Shown here: in pieces, positions 13,767-21,503 of the stretch
How the letters are laid out: every line of letters begins with the position of its first letter
How positions within the stretch are numbered: the stretch's first letter is position 1
Position numbers and translations under genes: made by a program
Notes under the pieces: generated by a model
What the model saw: only the letters and a program-made list of their open reading frames with translations
Told to the model about the DNA's origin: nothing
The model's database searches: none
Assembly (NCBI GenBank): GCA_021796115.1
Contig: JAJYOP010000012.1
Coordinates: forward strand, 1-46,145
Direction: 5' to 3'
Length of the DNA: 46,145 nt
Origin: a bacterium
GTDB lineage: Bacteria; Omnitrophota; Gorgyraeia; Duberdicusellales; 4484-171

Positions 13767-14648
13767 ATGGACAAAAAAATATTTTTGCTGTGCCTTTTAT
13801 CCTTTTTATTTTCTTCAATCTGTTTTTCGCAAGAACAGGCCGATTATCCTAAATATATTCTATACCTTCCGCAGAATGTTGAAGCAACACATAAGTACCC
13901 ATTGGTAGCGGCTCTGTCACCATCCGCTGACGCTCAATCTATGATTAATACATGGAAGCCTGTCGCCGATAAATATAAGTGGATAATTTTGGCCTCTAAA
14001 GAATTTAAAAATGGTGCAAACATAATTCAAAGTTTGGTCAGCCTTGACGATACGATTCAACAGGTTTGTAAAGATTTTCCTATTGATAAGTCAAAAATTA
14101 TCGTTACCGGTTTTTCGGGCGGAGGAATGGGAGCGCACGGTTTTTCCTATGAGTACCCTTCCATAGTTTCCGTAATAATTATAAATACCGGCATAATACA
14201 CGAATATTACCTTAGCAAACAATCAACCTATCCCCACAATAAAATAGCAGTATTTTTAGCAAGTCCCACGGATTTTCGTTATAAAGAGATGCAGCATGAC
14301 AGAGATTTGCTGAAGCGTTTTGACTGGACGGTTAAATGGATAGAGTTTCAGGGTGGGCATATGCTGGCCCCTCAAGAAACATATCTTGAAGCTGCGAAAT
14401 GGATTATTGAGGAGTGGCAGATTTTAGAAAAGAGTAAAGATGTTAACGCTGCGCTCGAAGAAAAAAGCGATACTACTTTTAGGCTCGATGGGATTATTTT
14501 TAATCCTCAAGGGAAAAGTTCCGTGATTATTAATGGCGAAATACTTCAAGAAGGCGAACGTCTTAAGGGGCTATTTGTTACAAAAATAAATAAAGACAGC
14601 GTAGAGGTGATGATTAACGGCGACATTAAAACTTTAAAATTGGATTAA
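13767..14648 (+). CDS. secreted alpha/beta hydrolase with GspB-like C-terminal domain
   Basis: A 293-residue exported protein (signal peptide residues 1-21, SICFS|QEQ). Residues 25-215 are an esterase/PHB-depolymerase-like alpha/beta hydrolase. The nucleophile elbow is G115-F-S117-G-G119; candidate acid and base are Asp169 (ASPTDFRY) and His198 (FQGGHML). Residues 238-293 are a separate small domain, LDGIIFNPQGKSSVIINGEI then LQEGERLKGLFVTKINKDSV, which resembles the C-terminal periplasmic domain of the type II secretion factor GspB. The hydrolase substrate is unknown. The fusion suggests that the enzyme docks at a secretion or cell-wall site, which is inference. There is no clear Shine-Dalgarno. 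Confidence 0.75.
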   Translation: MDKKIFLLCLLSFLFSSICFSQEQADYPKYILYLPQNVEATHKYPLVAALSPSADAQSMINTWKPVADKYKWIILASKEFKNGANIIQSLVSLDDTIQQVCKDFPIDKSKIIVTGFSGGGMGAHGFSYEYPSIVSVIIINTGIIHEYYLSKQSTYPHNKIAVFLASPTDFRYKEMQHDRDLLKRFDWTVKWIEFQGGHMLAPQETYLEAAKWIIEEWQILEKSKDVNAALEEKSDTTFRLDGIIFNPQGKSSVIINGEILQEGERLKGLFVTKINKDSVEVMINGDIKTLKLD

Positions 14649-14795
14649 TAATCCAAGTAAAATGGTTGAGCGCATTAAAACAATATTTTGTTTCCCATGC
14701 CTCAAGAGTTTTGGTCTTGCGATAGTTAAGAACGCTACCAACGTAAAAGTGGCTTTAGCGCCGGGGAGAACTTCTTAAATATTCGGAGGTGAGAA

Positions 14796-15137
14796 ATGAA
14801 TAAATTTTTATTAAGATGGGCAGTAAATTCCGTAAGTATACTTATAGTTGCGCATATAGTAAGAGGAATTGAAATAAGCAGCCCGTGGATAGTGGTGATT
14901 GTTGCTTTTGTACTTGGAATTATCAACGCTTTCCTGAAGCCGCTTATCGTCCTGATAACTTTACCAATAAACATTCTTACTTTAGGAGTTTTTACTTTAT
15001 TTATAAACGGATTTCTCTTTTTTCTAGTTTCGAAAATTGTTAAGGGTTTTACGATAACCGGATTCTGGCCGGCATTCTTTGGCGCTTTGCTTTTTAGCAT
15101 CATAAGTTTCCTTTTGAGTTTGCTAAAAGAGGATTAA
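14796..15137 (+). CDS. YvlD-like phage-holin-family membrane protein (PF04020)
   Basis: A 113-residue protein with four hydrophobic helices: KFLLRWAVNSVSILIVAHIV, PWIVVIVAFVLGIINAFLKP, LIVLITLPINILTLGVFTLF and FWPAFFGALLFSIISFLLSL. The central LGIINAFLKPLIVLITLPIN motif is the hallmark of the PF04020 family (YvlD in Bacillus, linked to the envelope-stress operon yvlABCD). Despite the family name there is no phage context here. TCGGAGGTG precedes the ATG. It is probably monocistronic. Confidence 0.88.
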   Translation: MNKFLLRWAVNSVSILIVAHIVRGIEISSPWIVVIVAFVLGIINAFLKPLIVLITLPINILTLGVFTLFINGFLFFLVSKIVKGFTITGFWPAFFGALLFSIISFLLSLLKED

Positions 15138-15345
15138 TCCTTCGCAAGACGCCCCAGGCATAACGCTTCCTTATAAAGGCATACAGGAAGGGCCATATCA
15201 TCTTGGATGGTCCGAGGGATGAATGTAATTGTGGATTTTTGTTTGAAAAGAGAAAGTCCCTAAAGATCGGAAAGGCTTCACTTAAAGTTGCTTATGCAAA
15301 AACAAAAAATTTTGATTTTGATAGGTAAAGATGTTAAAAGCCTTA
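15138..15345. other. non-coding spacer before the LemA operon
   Basis: No gene supported. Only minor dyads such as CTTCCT...AGGAAG (near 15168-15195) are visible. Confidence 0.5.
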
Positions 15346-15373
15346 TTGAATGGTTATGTAATTTTGTTAAAAT
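15346..15373 (+). promoter_or_regulatory. promoter of the LemA operon
   Basis: TTGAAT at 15346-15351, 16-bp spacer, TAAAAT at 15368-15373; GGGGAGG then precedes the start. Confidence 0.55.
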
Positions 15374-15397
15374 ACTTTCAATAGTGGGGAGGCACTT

Positions 15398-15949
15398 ATG
15401 AAATTGATTATTCTGGCTTTTTTTCTGTTTTTTATCGGCGCAATTATTATCTATAACCGGCTTATCAGGTATCGTTTCTTAGTTAAGGAAGCTTGGAGCG
15501 ACATTGATGTCCAGCTAAAAAAGCGCCATGATTTAATTCCAAGCCTGGTAGAAGCCGTCAAGGGCTACGCCAAATACGAACAGGGCCTTCTTGAAAAGGT
15601 AACTGCCTTAAGAAGTGAAGCTTTAAATTCCAAGGATGACAAGAATAATTCTCAAATTGAAAATAGCATTTCGCAGGCTCTAAAAAGTATTTTTGCCATT
15701 GCCGAAAATTACCCTGATTTAAAAGCCAATCAAAGTTTTATCGACCTGCAAAAAAATATATCCAGTATCGAAGATAGCCTGCAACTTGCGCGCAGGTATT
15801 ACAACGGCACGGTACGCGATTACAATATCAGCATCCAGACATTGCCTAACAGTATAATTGCAAACATTTTCCACTTTGAGCCGGCGCAATTTTTCGAAAT
15901 AGAATACGCGACAGAGAGGAAATCCCCGGATATAGACCTTAAAAGCTAA
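15398..15949 (+). CDS. lemA: LemA family protein, copy 1
   Basis: A 183-residue protein with one N-terminal membrane anchor (LIILAFFLFFIGAIIIYNRL) and the LemA helical bundle: EAWSDIDVQLKKRHDLIPSL, VEAVKGYAKYE and the signature FAIAENYPDLKANQSFIDLQ. The bundle ends with RRYYNGTVRDYNISIQTLPN. LemA proteins face the periplasm or cytoplasm and are consistently encoded beside DUF2207/TPM membrane proteins, as here; their biochemical role is not settled. It starts behind GGGGAGG and is followed 4 nt later by the DUF2207 gene. A second LemA lies at 25397. It may help traffic or assemble envelope proteins. Confidence 0.95.
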   Translation: MKLIILAFFLFFIGAIIIYNRLIRYRFLVKEAWSDIDVQLKKRHDLIPSLVEAVKGYAKYEQGLLEKVTALRSEALNSKDDKNNSQIENSISQALKSIFAIAENYPDLKANQSFIDLQKNISSIEDSLQLARRYYNGTVRDYNISIQTLPNSIIANIFHFEPAQFFEIEYATERKSPDIDLKS

Positions 15950-15953
15950 AAAT

Positions 15954-17891
15954 ATGTATTTTAAAAAAAATATTTTTTTATTTCTTTTCTATTTTTCTTT
16001 TGTTTTTTCTGCTTACGGACAAACCCCGCATGGTGAACGTATCCTTTCTTACGACAGCCAAATAGTCGTCAACGATGATTCAACGATGACCGTCACGGAA
16101 AATATAAAAGTTACCGTCGAAGGGGAACAGATTAGGCACGGAATATACCGCGATTTCCCTACGCGCTACAAAGATATTTACGGCAACGATTATGTCGTTG
16201 ATTTTACCGTAATCAAAATTTTATGTAATGGAGTAAATGAAAATTATCGTACAGTTCCTTTAAGCAACGGCGAAAGGATTTATATTGGCAATAAAAATGT
16301 TTACCTTACGCCCGGAGAATATACTTACACGATTAGTTATAAAACCGACAGGCAACTTGGTTTTTTTAAAAATTTTGATGAGTTATATTGGAATATTACC
16401 GGTAATGGCTGGTCGTTTCCGATAGACAAAATCCAGGCAACTGTTGCCTTACCGCAAGATGCCGGCTACCGGATAATTGAAGCTTCCGCTTATATCGGTT
16501 ATCAGGGTTCTAAGGGAAGAGATGTAACGGCTTCAAAAGATTCCCTCGGCAGGATTATTTTTACAACAAGCCGTCCGCTTAAAGCCGGCGAAGGTTTGAC
16601 TATCGTGCTGGAATGGCCCAAAGGCTATGTTAAAGCACCTACCTTGGAAACTAAAGCTAAATATTTATTCCGTGACAACTCAGGCGGCATCCTGGCTGCA
16701 TTCGGTCTTTTAATATTAACCGGTTACTACTTGATTGTTTGGGCTCGCGTGGGCAAAGATCCTGCCAAAGGCACAATCATACCTTTATATGAACCGCCAA
16801 ACAATCTGACTCCCGCAGAGATGCGTTATATCATGAAGATAGATTTTGACGATAAACTCGTTGCCGCGACTATCATAAATATGGCAGTCAAAGGTTATGT
16901 TACTATAAAAGAAGATGCAGGCGCTTATGAATTGGAAAGAAAAGAAAAAGCTGACAATACCCTTCTAAAAGAAGAAATAGGATTTTCCAAGCAACTTTTC
17001 GGCACGGATTTAAATATCGAGTTGAAAAACACAAATTGCGATATAATCAATGGCGCAAAACGTTATTTGCGTAAGTTTTTAGAAAAGAGCTGCGAAAAAA
17101 TTTATTTTATTACAAATAAAAAATATTTCATTACGGGGTCAATAATATCGCTAGTACTTATGTTTGTAAGCGCAGCTTTTCAAAATATCAATTCAGGGCA
17201 CTCTGAAAAATTACCGATGATTTTATTCATGTGTGTCTGGCTTTCAATTTGGACAACCGGTATTACAGCCTTATTGTATAATGTTGCCTCTCTTTGGCGC
17301 GCGTCACTTAAAAGTATCAAGAAGTTGTCCGGAGCAATTTTACTGTCATTTTTCTGTGTGCCATTCGTAATTGGCGAACTTTTCGGATTAAGTATACTTT
17401 TGTATGCAACTTCATTTTTGATTATCTGCGTAGTATTAGCAGTTATTTTCGTAAACATTCTTTTTTACCGCTTGTTAAAAGCGCCTACTTTGCTGGGCAG
17501 GAAGATAATGGATAAAATCGAAGGTTTTAGAATGTATCTTTCTGTCGCAGAAAAAGACAGGCTTAATGTTCTTAATCCAGAACAAAAAACACCTGAACTT
17601 TTTGAAAAATATTTGCCTTATGCTTTTGCTTTGGACGTGGAGCAGAGATGGGCGGAAAAATTTTCTGATATATTGAATAAAGCCGGTACTTCCGGTGAAA
17701 GCTATCATCCAATATGGTATTCTGGTTCGATCATCGGAACATTCAGCGCAACAAGTTTTGCTTCTGGTTTAAGCGCAGGATTTGCAACAGCAGTCTCATC
17801 TTCCTCGGTTTCACCTGGCTCAAGTTCCGGAGGAGGGGGCGGCGGTTCGAGCGGCGGCGGAGGTGGAGGTGGTGGCGGAGGAGGGTGGTAA
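15954..17891 (+). CDS. DUF2207 membrane protein (YciQ-like)
   Basis: A 645-residue protein. Signal peptide to about residue 22 (FVFSAYGQ). The DUF2207 extracytoplasmic beta-rich domain follows: ILSYDSQIVVNDDSTMTVTE, then IRHGIYRDFPTRYKD. TM segments lie near residues 243-262 and at three hydrophobic stretches between 385 and 505. A cytoplasmic region has LGRKIMDKIEGFRMYLSVAE and PYAFALDVEQRWAEKF. The tail is almost pure Gly/Ser (SGGGGGGSSGGGGGGGGGGGW), as in DUF2207 and TPM-family proteins. Function is not established; the recurring neighbour is LemA, 4 nt upstream. Its stop overlaps the next start (TAATG). Confidence 0.93.
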   Translation: MYFKKNIFLFLFYFSFVFSAYGQTPHGERILSYDSQIVVNDDSTMTVTENIKVTVEGEQIRHGIYRDFPTRYKDIYGNDYVVDFTVIKILCNGVNENYRTVPLSNGERIYIGNKNVYLTPGEYTYTISYKTDRQLGFFKNFDELYWNITGNGWSFPIDKIQATVALPQDAGYRIIEASAYIGYQGSKGRDVTASKDSLGRIIFTTSRPLKAGEGLTIVLEWPKGYVKAPTLETKAKYLFRDNSGGILAAFGLLILTGYYLIVWARVGKDPAKGTIIPLYEPPNNLTPAEMRYIMKIDFDDKLVAATIINMAVKGYVTIKEDAGAYELERKEKADNTLLKEEIGFSKQLFGTDLNIELKNTNCDIINGAKRYLRKFLEKSCEKIYFITNKKYFITGSIISLVLMFVSAAFQNINSGHSEKLPMILFMCVWLSIWTTGITALLYNVASLWRASLKSIKKLSGAILLSFFCVPFVIGELFGLSILLYATSFLIICVVLAVIFVNILFYRLLKAPTLLGRKIMDKIEGFRMYLSVAEKDRLNVLNPEQKTPELFEKYLPYAFALDVEQRWAEKFSDILNKAGTSGESYHPIWYSGSIIGTFSATSFASGLSAGFATAVSSSSVSPGSSSGGGGGGSSGGGGGGGGGGGW

Positions 17892-18499
17892 TGGATGAGC
17901 CATTAGTTAATAAAAAATTTGTGCAATGGACATATGGTTTAGATACAAAGCAGGCACGTATTTCCATCTTTAAACATATCCGTGATATTCCCTATGCAAT
18001 CATTCCTAAATTACGCAATCCTGCGGTTGGCCCTGCGGGAATGCTTGAATTGAACCGAGGTTCCTGCCAGCCAAAACATTTTCTTCTGGTTATGCTTTTT
18101 AACAAATTAAATCTGCCGACAAGATATGTTACTTATCCTTTTAAATGGAATGAGCAGCCCATGAAGTACCCGGATGATTTAAAAAAAATGACCGAAAATT
18201 TGCCTTTAGCTTATCATCTTACCTCTAAGGCGCATATCGGAGGCAGGTGGGTTTTAGTAGACGCTACGCATGATCTTCTATTGGAGTCGGCAGGTTTCCC
18301 CGTTAATAAAGATTGGGATGGTGAAAGTGACACGCTAAATGCCGTTACACCCAAAGAAGAAATTATCCACAATACTTTAGAGGAACGCTTAAGTTATGAA
18401 TCAGCGCAGCGGGCATATTACAGCGAAGAGGAAAAGAAAAATTATGCTGACTTTGTAGATAAATTAAATTTGTGGCTTAAAGAAATACGTAAACAATAA
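17891..18499 (+). CDS. transglutaminase-like cysteine protease-fold protein
   Basis: A 202-residue cytoplasmic protein of the transglutaminase-like superfamily. The expected triad is visible: Cys59 in LNRGSCQPKHFLL, His109 in LAYHLTSKAHIGG and Asp124 in WVLVDATHD. The ATG at 17891 overlaps the DUF2207 stop, giving translational coupling; a longer in-frame version would run through the glycine repeat in another frame and is unlikely. Family members are peptidases, amidases or cross-linking enzymes; the substrate is unknown. The tight link to LemA/DUF2207 suggests a role in the same envelope process. Confidence 0.8.
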   Translation: MDEPLVNKKFVQWTYGLDTKQARISIFKHIRDIPYAIIPKLRNPAVGPAGMLELNRGSCQPKHFLLVMLFNKLNLPTRYVTYPFKWNEQPMKYPDDLKKMTENLPLAYHLTSKAHIGGRWVLVDATHDLLLESAGFPVNKDWDGESDTLNAVTPKEEIIHNTLEERLSYESAQRAYYSEEEKKNYADFVDKLNLWLKEIRKQ

Positions 18500-18502
18500 A
18501 TT

Positions 18503-19015
18503 ATGGCATTTTTAAATTTTTTTAAGAGGTTTTTCAAAAAAAAGAAAAAACGCGGTAAAAAAATATTTAGAAAACGCAGCAAGGCAATTTCGAAAAAACG
18601 TATAAGTAAGCCAAAGAAAAAAGCGAAACAAAAATTATCGCGCAGGCTGGTCAAAAAAAAGCTGAAAAAGAAAAAAATAATCCGTCCAAAGAAAAAACAA
18701 AAAAAATATTTTAAGAAAACCCGCACGAAAAAGGCCAAGCACATTAAACCGTCTTTTATGGCGCCAAAGGAAAAGGAAATAGGAATTATTACCCATTATT
18801 TCGATAAGATTTCCGTAGGAATTATTAAAGTAAAAAGCCCGGTTTCTGTCGGAGAGCATATCCGCATAAAAGGCAATCACGGCGAATTTATCCAAATTAT
18901 CAGTTCCATGCAGTATAACCACAAAGATATTACTCTTGCCGAACGAGGCTTTGAAATAGGTATTAAGGTCAACCGGCAAGTCTACGAAAACGATTTGGTC
19001 TACAAAATTATATAA
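18503..19015 (+). CDS. EF-Tu-domain-2-like protein with a polylysine tail
   Basis: A 170-residue protein in two parts. Residues 8-82 are extremely basic (about 45 of 75 residues are Lys or Arg, for example KKKLKKKKIIRPKKKQKKYF). Residues 90-170 are a translation-factor beta-barrel: EIGIITHYFDKISVGIIKVK, then SPVSVGEHIRIKGNHGEFIQ, GFEIGIKVNRQVYENDLVYK. The barrel alone occurs in many bacteria as an 80-residue 'translation elongation factor-like' protein and at the end of U32 peptidases. The tail should bind RNA, ribosomes or DNA by charge; this is inference. A-rich codons in the tail could slip during translation. It lies 3 nt after the transglutaminase-like gene. Confidence 0.75.
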   Translation: MAFLNFFKRFFKKKKKRGKKIFRKRSKAISKKRISKPKKKAKQKLSRRLVKKKLKKKKIIRPKKKQKKYFKKTRTKKAKHIKPSFMAPKEKEIGIITHYFDKISVGIIKVKSPVSVGEHIRIKGNHGEFIQIISSMQYNHKDITLAERGFEIGIKVNRQVYENDLVYKII

Positions 19016-19035
19016 TCAGAAAAAATAAAAGTTAA

Positions 19036-19686
19036 ATGAAAAAAATAATTGAAACAAAAGCAGTCATCTTTGATATGGACGGTGTTATCGTTGATTCCAT
19101 GCCGTATCACTTTCTTGCCTGGTATGAAGCTTTACGGCCTTACGGTGTGCGTATTAATTGTTTCGATGTTTTTGCAAAAGAAGGGGAGCGTTGGGATAAG
19201 TCTTTGCGTGATTTCTTTAATAAGGCCGGGGTGAAACCTACCAAGAAATTATTTGCCGAGGTTTTTAGATTACGGGAAAAAATATTTAGAAAATATTTCA
19301 AACGTTTTATTTTTGAGGGTAGCGAAGAGATATTGCATTATCTTAAAACTAAATGCTGCAAAATCGCGCTTGTTACCGGAACGCCTGATTATGAAATAAA
19401 AAGAATCCTTCCGGCTAAGATATATAAATGTTTTAATGTTATTGTGGCAGGCAATGAAGTAAAACAGGGCAAACCGCATCCCGAGCCCTATCTAAAAGCA
19501 TCAAAGTTGCTTAAAATTGAACCCCGGTTATGCGTAGTTATTGAAAATGCGCCCTACGGGATAGAATCAGCCAAACGCGCGGGCATGCATTGCGTGGCAA
19601 TTTCCACAAGCCTTTCTGAAGAGTTTCTTGGCCGGGCCGACATAATTATAAAAGATATCCGTGAGATAAAAAGAATAATAAAATAA
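19036..19686 (+). CDS. HAD-superfamily phosphatase / beta-phosphoglucomutase-like
   Basis: A 216-residue HAD hydrolase of subfamily IA with the C1 cap. Motif I: VIFDMDGVIVDS with Asp13 (nucleophile) and Asp15. Motif II: LVTGTP. Motif III: Lys in KQGKPHPEPYLKA. Motif IV: VIENAPYGIESAKRAGM, with E-N in place of the common E-D/D-S pair. The length and GKPxPEPY motif fit the beta-phosphoglucomutase/sugar-phosphatase group. The substrate is unknown. It starts 20 nt after the preceding stop and probably ends the operon begun at 15398. Confidence 0.88.
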   Translation: MKKIIETKAVIFDMDGVIVDSMPYHFLAWYEALRPYGVRINCFDVFAKEGERWDKSLRDFFNKAGVKPTKKLFAEVFRLREKIFRKYFKRFIFEGSEEILHYLKTKCCKIALVTGTPDYEIKRILPAKIYKCFNVIVAGNEVKQGKPHPEPYLKASKLLKIEPRLCVVIENAPYGIESAKRAGMHCVAISTSLSEEFLGRADIIIKDIREIKRIIK

Positions 19687-19779
19687 CCCCTTTAAAATCC
19701 TATATTTCTCAACATTTTTAAAAAAAATGTAAACGTTTCCTTGAAAATTTTTTGAAAATATGGTATTTCTTAAACAAGA

Positions 19780-19817
19780 AAAACTGGACTTGTGTATTTA
19801 GCCACGGGTCCAGTTTT
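19780..19817 (+). repeat. 10-bp inverted repeat before the second PilZ gene
   Basis: AAAACTGGAC (19780-19789) and GTCCAGTTTT (19808-19817) form a perfect stem with an 18-nt loop. It could be a weak terminator for upstream transcription or a leader hairpin controlling the PilZ gene. Confidence 0.5.
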
Positions 19818-19868
19818 ATGTTTATGGGGTATTCAAGCACTTATAATTCTCAAGGAACAAAAACATTT

Positions 19869-20195
19869 ATGCAGGACCGTAGAAAATATCCCCGCGTAGA
19901 CATATCGTTTCCGGTAGAATGCGATATATTACCGCGAGGAGGTTATTTTTATACCGTAAGTAAAGATTTAAGCTTAGGCGGGCTGAAGATAATCAGCAAC
20001 AAATTTCTTCCCAGAAACGATGCCTTCAAGATAACCATTAATCTTATAGAAAAAGTCGTAAGCCTAAAGGCAAGAGTGGCTTGGTGTAATGAAACCAGGG
20101 CGTCCGATACCTATTATGCCGGTTTAGAATTTATTGGCGAAAACAGAGCCAGCCAAAATGAAATCCTGCGCTTTTTGAATAGAGTAAACATGTAA
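19869..20195 (+). CDS. PilZ-domain protein, copy 2
   Basis: A 108-residue single PilZ domain. RxxxR motif: DRRKYPRVDI at residues 3-12. D/NxSxxG motif: KDLSLGGLKII. The barrel continues with VSLKARVAWCNETRASDTYY and AGLEFIGE. Both c-di-GMP-binding motifs are intact. The start at 19869 places the RxxxR motif at the very N-terminus, as in the other PilZ gene; AAGGAA lies 11 nt upstream. An in-frame ATG at 19818 directly after the hairpin would add 17 residues. It is probably monocistronic. The target is unknown. Confidence 0.85.
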   Translation: MQDRRKYPRVDISFPVECDILPRGGYFYTVSKDLSLGGLKIISNKFLPRNDAFKITINLIEKVVSLKARVAWCNETRASDTYYAGLEFIGENRASQNEILRFLNRVNM

Positions 20196-20397
20196 TCCTT
20201 CCTTAAAGAGTTTTTTAAAATCTATACAAATCAAGTTTACTGGACATTCCCCAGAATTTAAAGCTATTTTTGCATAACTTTTTGTAAAACAAGCGATAAC
20301 GAAAATGAAAATCTATAATTCCTCAGGCACGGATGCAACCATCTTCTGAATCCGTAATTAAGTTTTCAAAAATGAGGTAACTCCAGCAAGTTTACAA
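20196..20397. other. non-coding spacer
   Basis: Between the PilZ stop and the aldolase promoter. AT-rich, no gene or terminator recognised. Confidence 0.5.
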
Positions 20398-20425
20398 TTG
20401 ACACATTTTGGGGATAGGGTATTAT
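20398..20425 (+). promoter_or_regulatory. promoter of the aldolase operon
   Basis: TTGACA at 20398-20403, 16-bp spacer, TATTAT at 20420-20425. The leader would be about 120 nt. Confidence 0.65.
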
Positions 20426-20442
20426 ATTGTTTTCGTTGAAGA

Positions 20443-20533
20443 TGTAAATTTAGGTTACGAATTTACATAGGTTGCGGGAGGTTACGAAGGTTACACTAAA
20501 AATCAAGTGATTTAAACGCAACCTTCGTAACCT
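20443..20533 (+). promoter_or_regulatory. repeat-rich leader with competing hairpins
   Basis: AGGTTRC occurs at 20452, 20469, 20479 and 20488. AGGTTACGAAGGTT (20479-20492) pairs perfectly with AACCTTCGTAACCT (20520-20533), which ends next to the ribosome site GGGAGG. The first copy, AGGTTACGAA at 20452-20461, can pair with the same 3' arm, and GTAAATT/AATTTAC form a small stem around it. Alternative folds of this type suggest translational control, or a protein operator. Confidence 0.6.
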
Positions 20534-20550
20534 AACATAGGGAGGAACTA

Positions 20551-21501
20551 ATGTTTAGAGAAAAAATTAAAGTATTCGATTGCACAATAAGGGATGGAGG
20601 TTTAATTAACAGCCACAATTTTGACGACAGGTTTGTCCGGGAAGTATATAAGGCACTTTCCATTGCCGGCGTGGATTATATGGAGATTGGCTACAAGAAT
20701 TCGAAGAAACTTTTTTCTCCCAAAGAATTCGGGAAGTGGAAATTCTGCGACGACAGGGATATAGAAAAAATAATCGAAGGTATAGAATCCAGAACAAAAA
20801 TTTCGATAATGGTAGATGTAGACAGGGTTGATGTTGAGGATGTTAAGCCGAAAAAAGAAAGCCCAGTAGATATGATACGGGTTGCTTCTTACGTTAAAGA
20901 TATCGACAAGGCAATATTTCTGGTAAATAATTTTGCCGATAAAGGTTATGAGACTACAGTAAATATCATGGCTATATCGCGGGCGCTAGATAATGAGATC
21001 ACCGAAGCCCTGAATCAGCTTGAGTCAGAATGCAAAGCAAACGTTATTTACATAGTCGATAGTTTCGGCGCACTTTATCAGGAGAGCACCGAATTTCTGG
21101 TTAAAAAGTTTAAAAGTATTTTGAAAACAAAGGAAATAGGCATACATGCGCACAATAATCAGCAGCTTGCATTTTCAAATACCATTGAAGCAATCATCCA
21201 TAACACCAATTTTGTCGATGGGACTGTCTATGGTTTAGGACGGGCGGCTGGTAATTGTCCTCTTGAGCTGCTTATCGGATTTTTGAAAAATCCAAAGTTC
21301 GATATTCGGCCAATTCTCGACCTTATCTCCAAAGAGTTTATTCCCTTGCGCGAAAAAATGGAGTGGGGGTATATTATTCCATATGCGATTACCGGTATAT
21401 TAGATGAACACCCCAAAGCAGCAATGGCACTACGAAATAGCGAGAAAAAAGAGAATTATCGGGAATTTTACGAAAGTTTAGTTGGCGACGATCTTGACTA
21501 G
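20551..21501 (+). CDS. HMGL-like aldolase (4-hydroxy-2-oxovalerate aldolase-like)
   Basis: A 316-residue DRE-TIM metalloenzyme. The N-terminal strand reads FDCTIRDGGLINSHNF with Asp10, Arg14 and Asp15 of the DxTxRDGG metal/substrate site, and the second metal site is GIHAHNNQQLAFSN (HxHNN). VDGTVYGLGRAAGNCPLELL matches the conserved C-terminal barrel strand. The family splits or condenses 2-oxo acids with a divalent metal. No acetaldehyde dehydrogenase partner (DmpF type) is encoded nearby, so a catabolic meta-cleavage role is unlikely. It starts behind GGGAGG and is 2 nt from the KDPG-aldolase-like gene. Confidence 0.85.
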   Translation: MFREKIKVFDCTIRDGGLINSHNFDDRFVREVYKALSIAGVDYMEIGYKNSKKLFSPKEFGKWKFCDDRDIEKIIEGIESRTKISIMVDVDRVDVEDVKPKKESPVDMIRVASYVKDIDKAIFLVNNFADKGYETTVNIMAISRALDNEITEALNQLESECKANVIYIVDSFGALYQESTEFLVKKFKSILKTKEIGIHAHNNQQLAFSNTIEAIIHNTNFVDGTVYGLGRAAGNCPLELLIGFLKNPKFDIRPILDLISKEFIPLREKMEWGYIIPYAITGILDEHPKAAMALRNSEKKENYREFYESLVGDDLD

Positions 21502-21503
21502 AG

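Noticed and set aside
14796-15137. Phage holin, hence a prophage remnant
   Set aside because: The PF04020 family name is historical; no other phage gene is in the neighbourhood.
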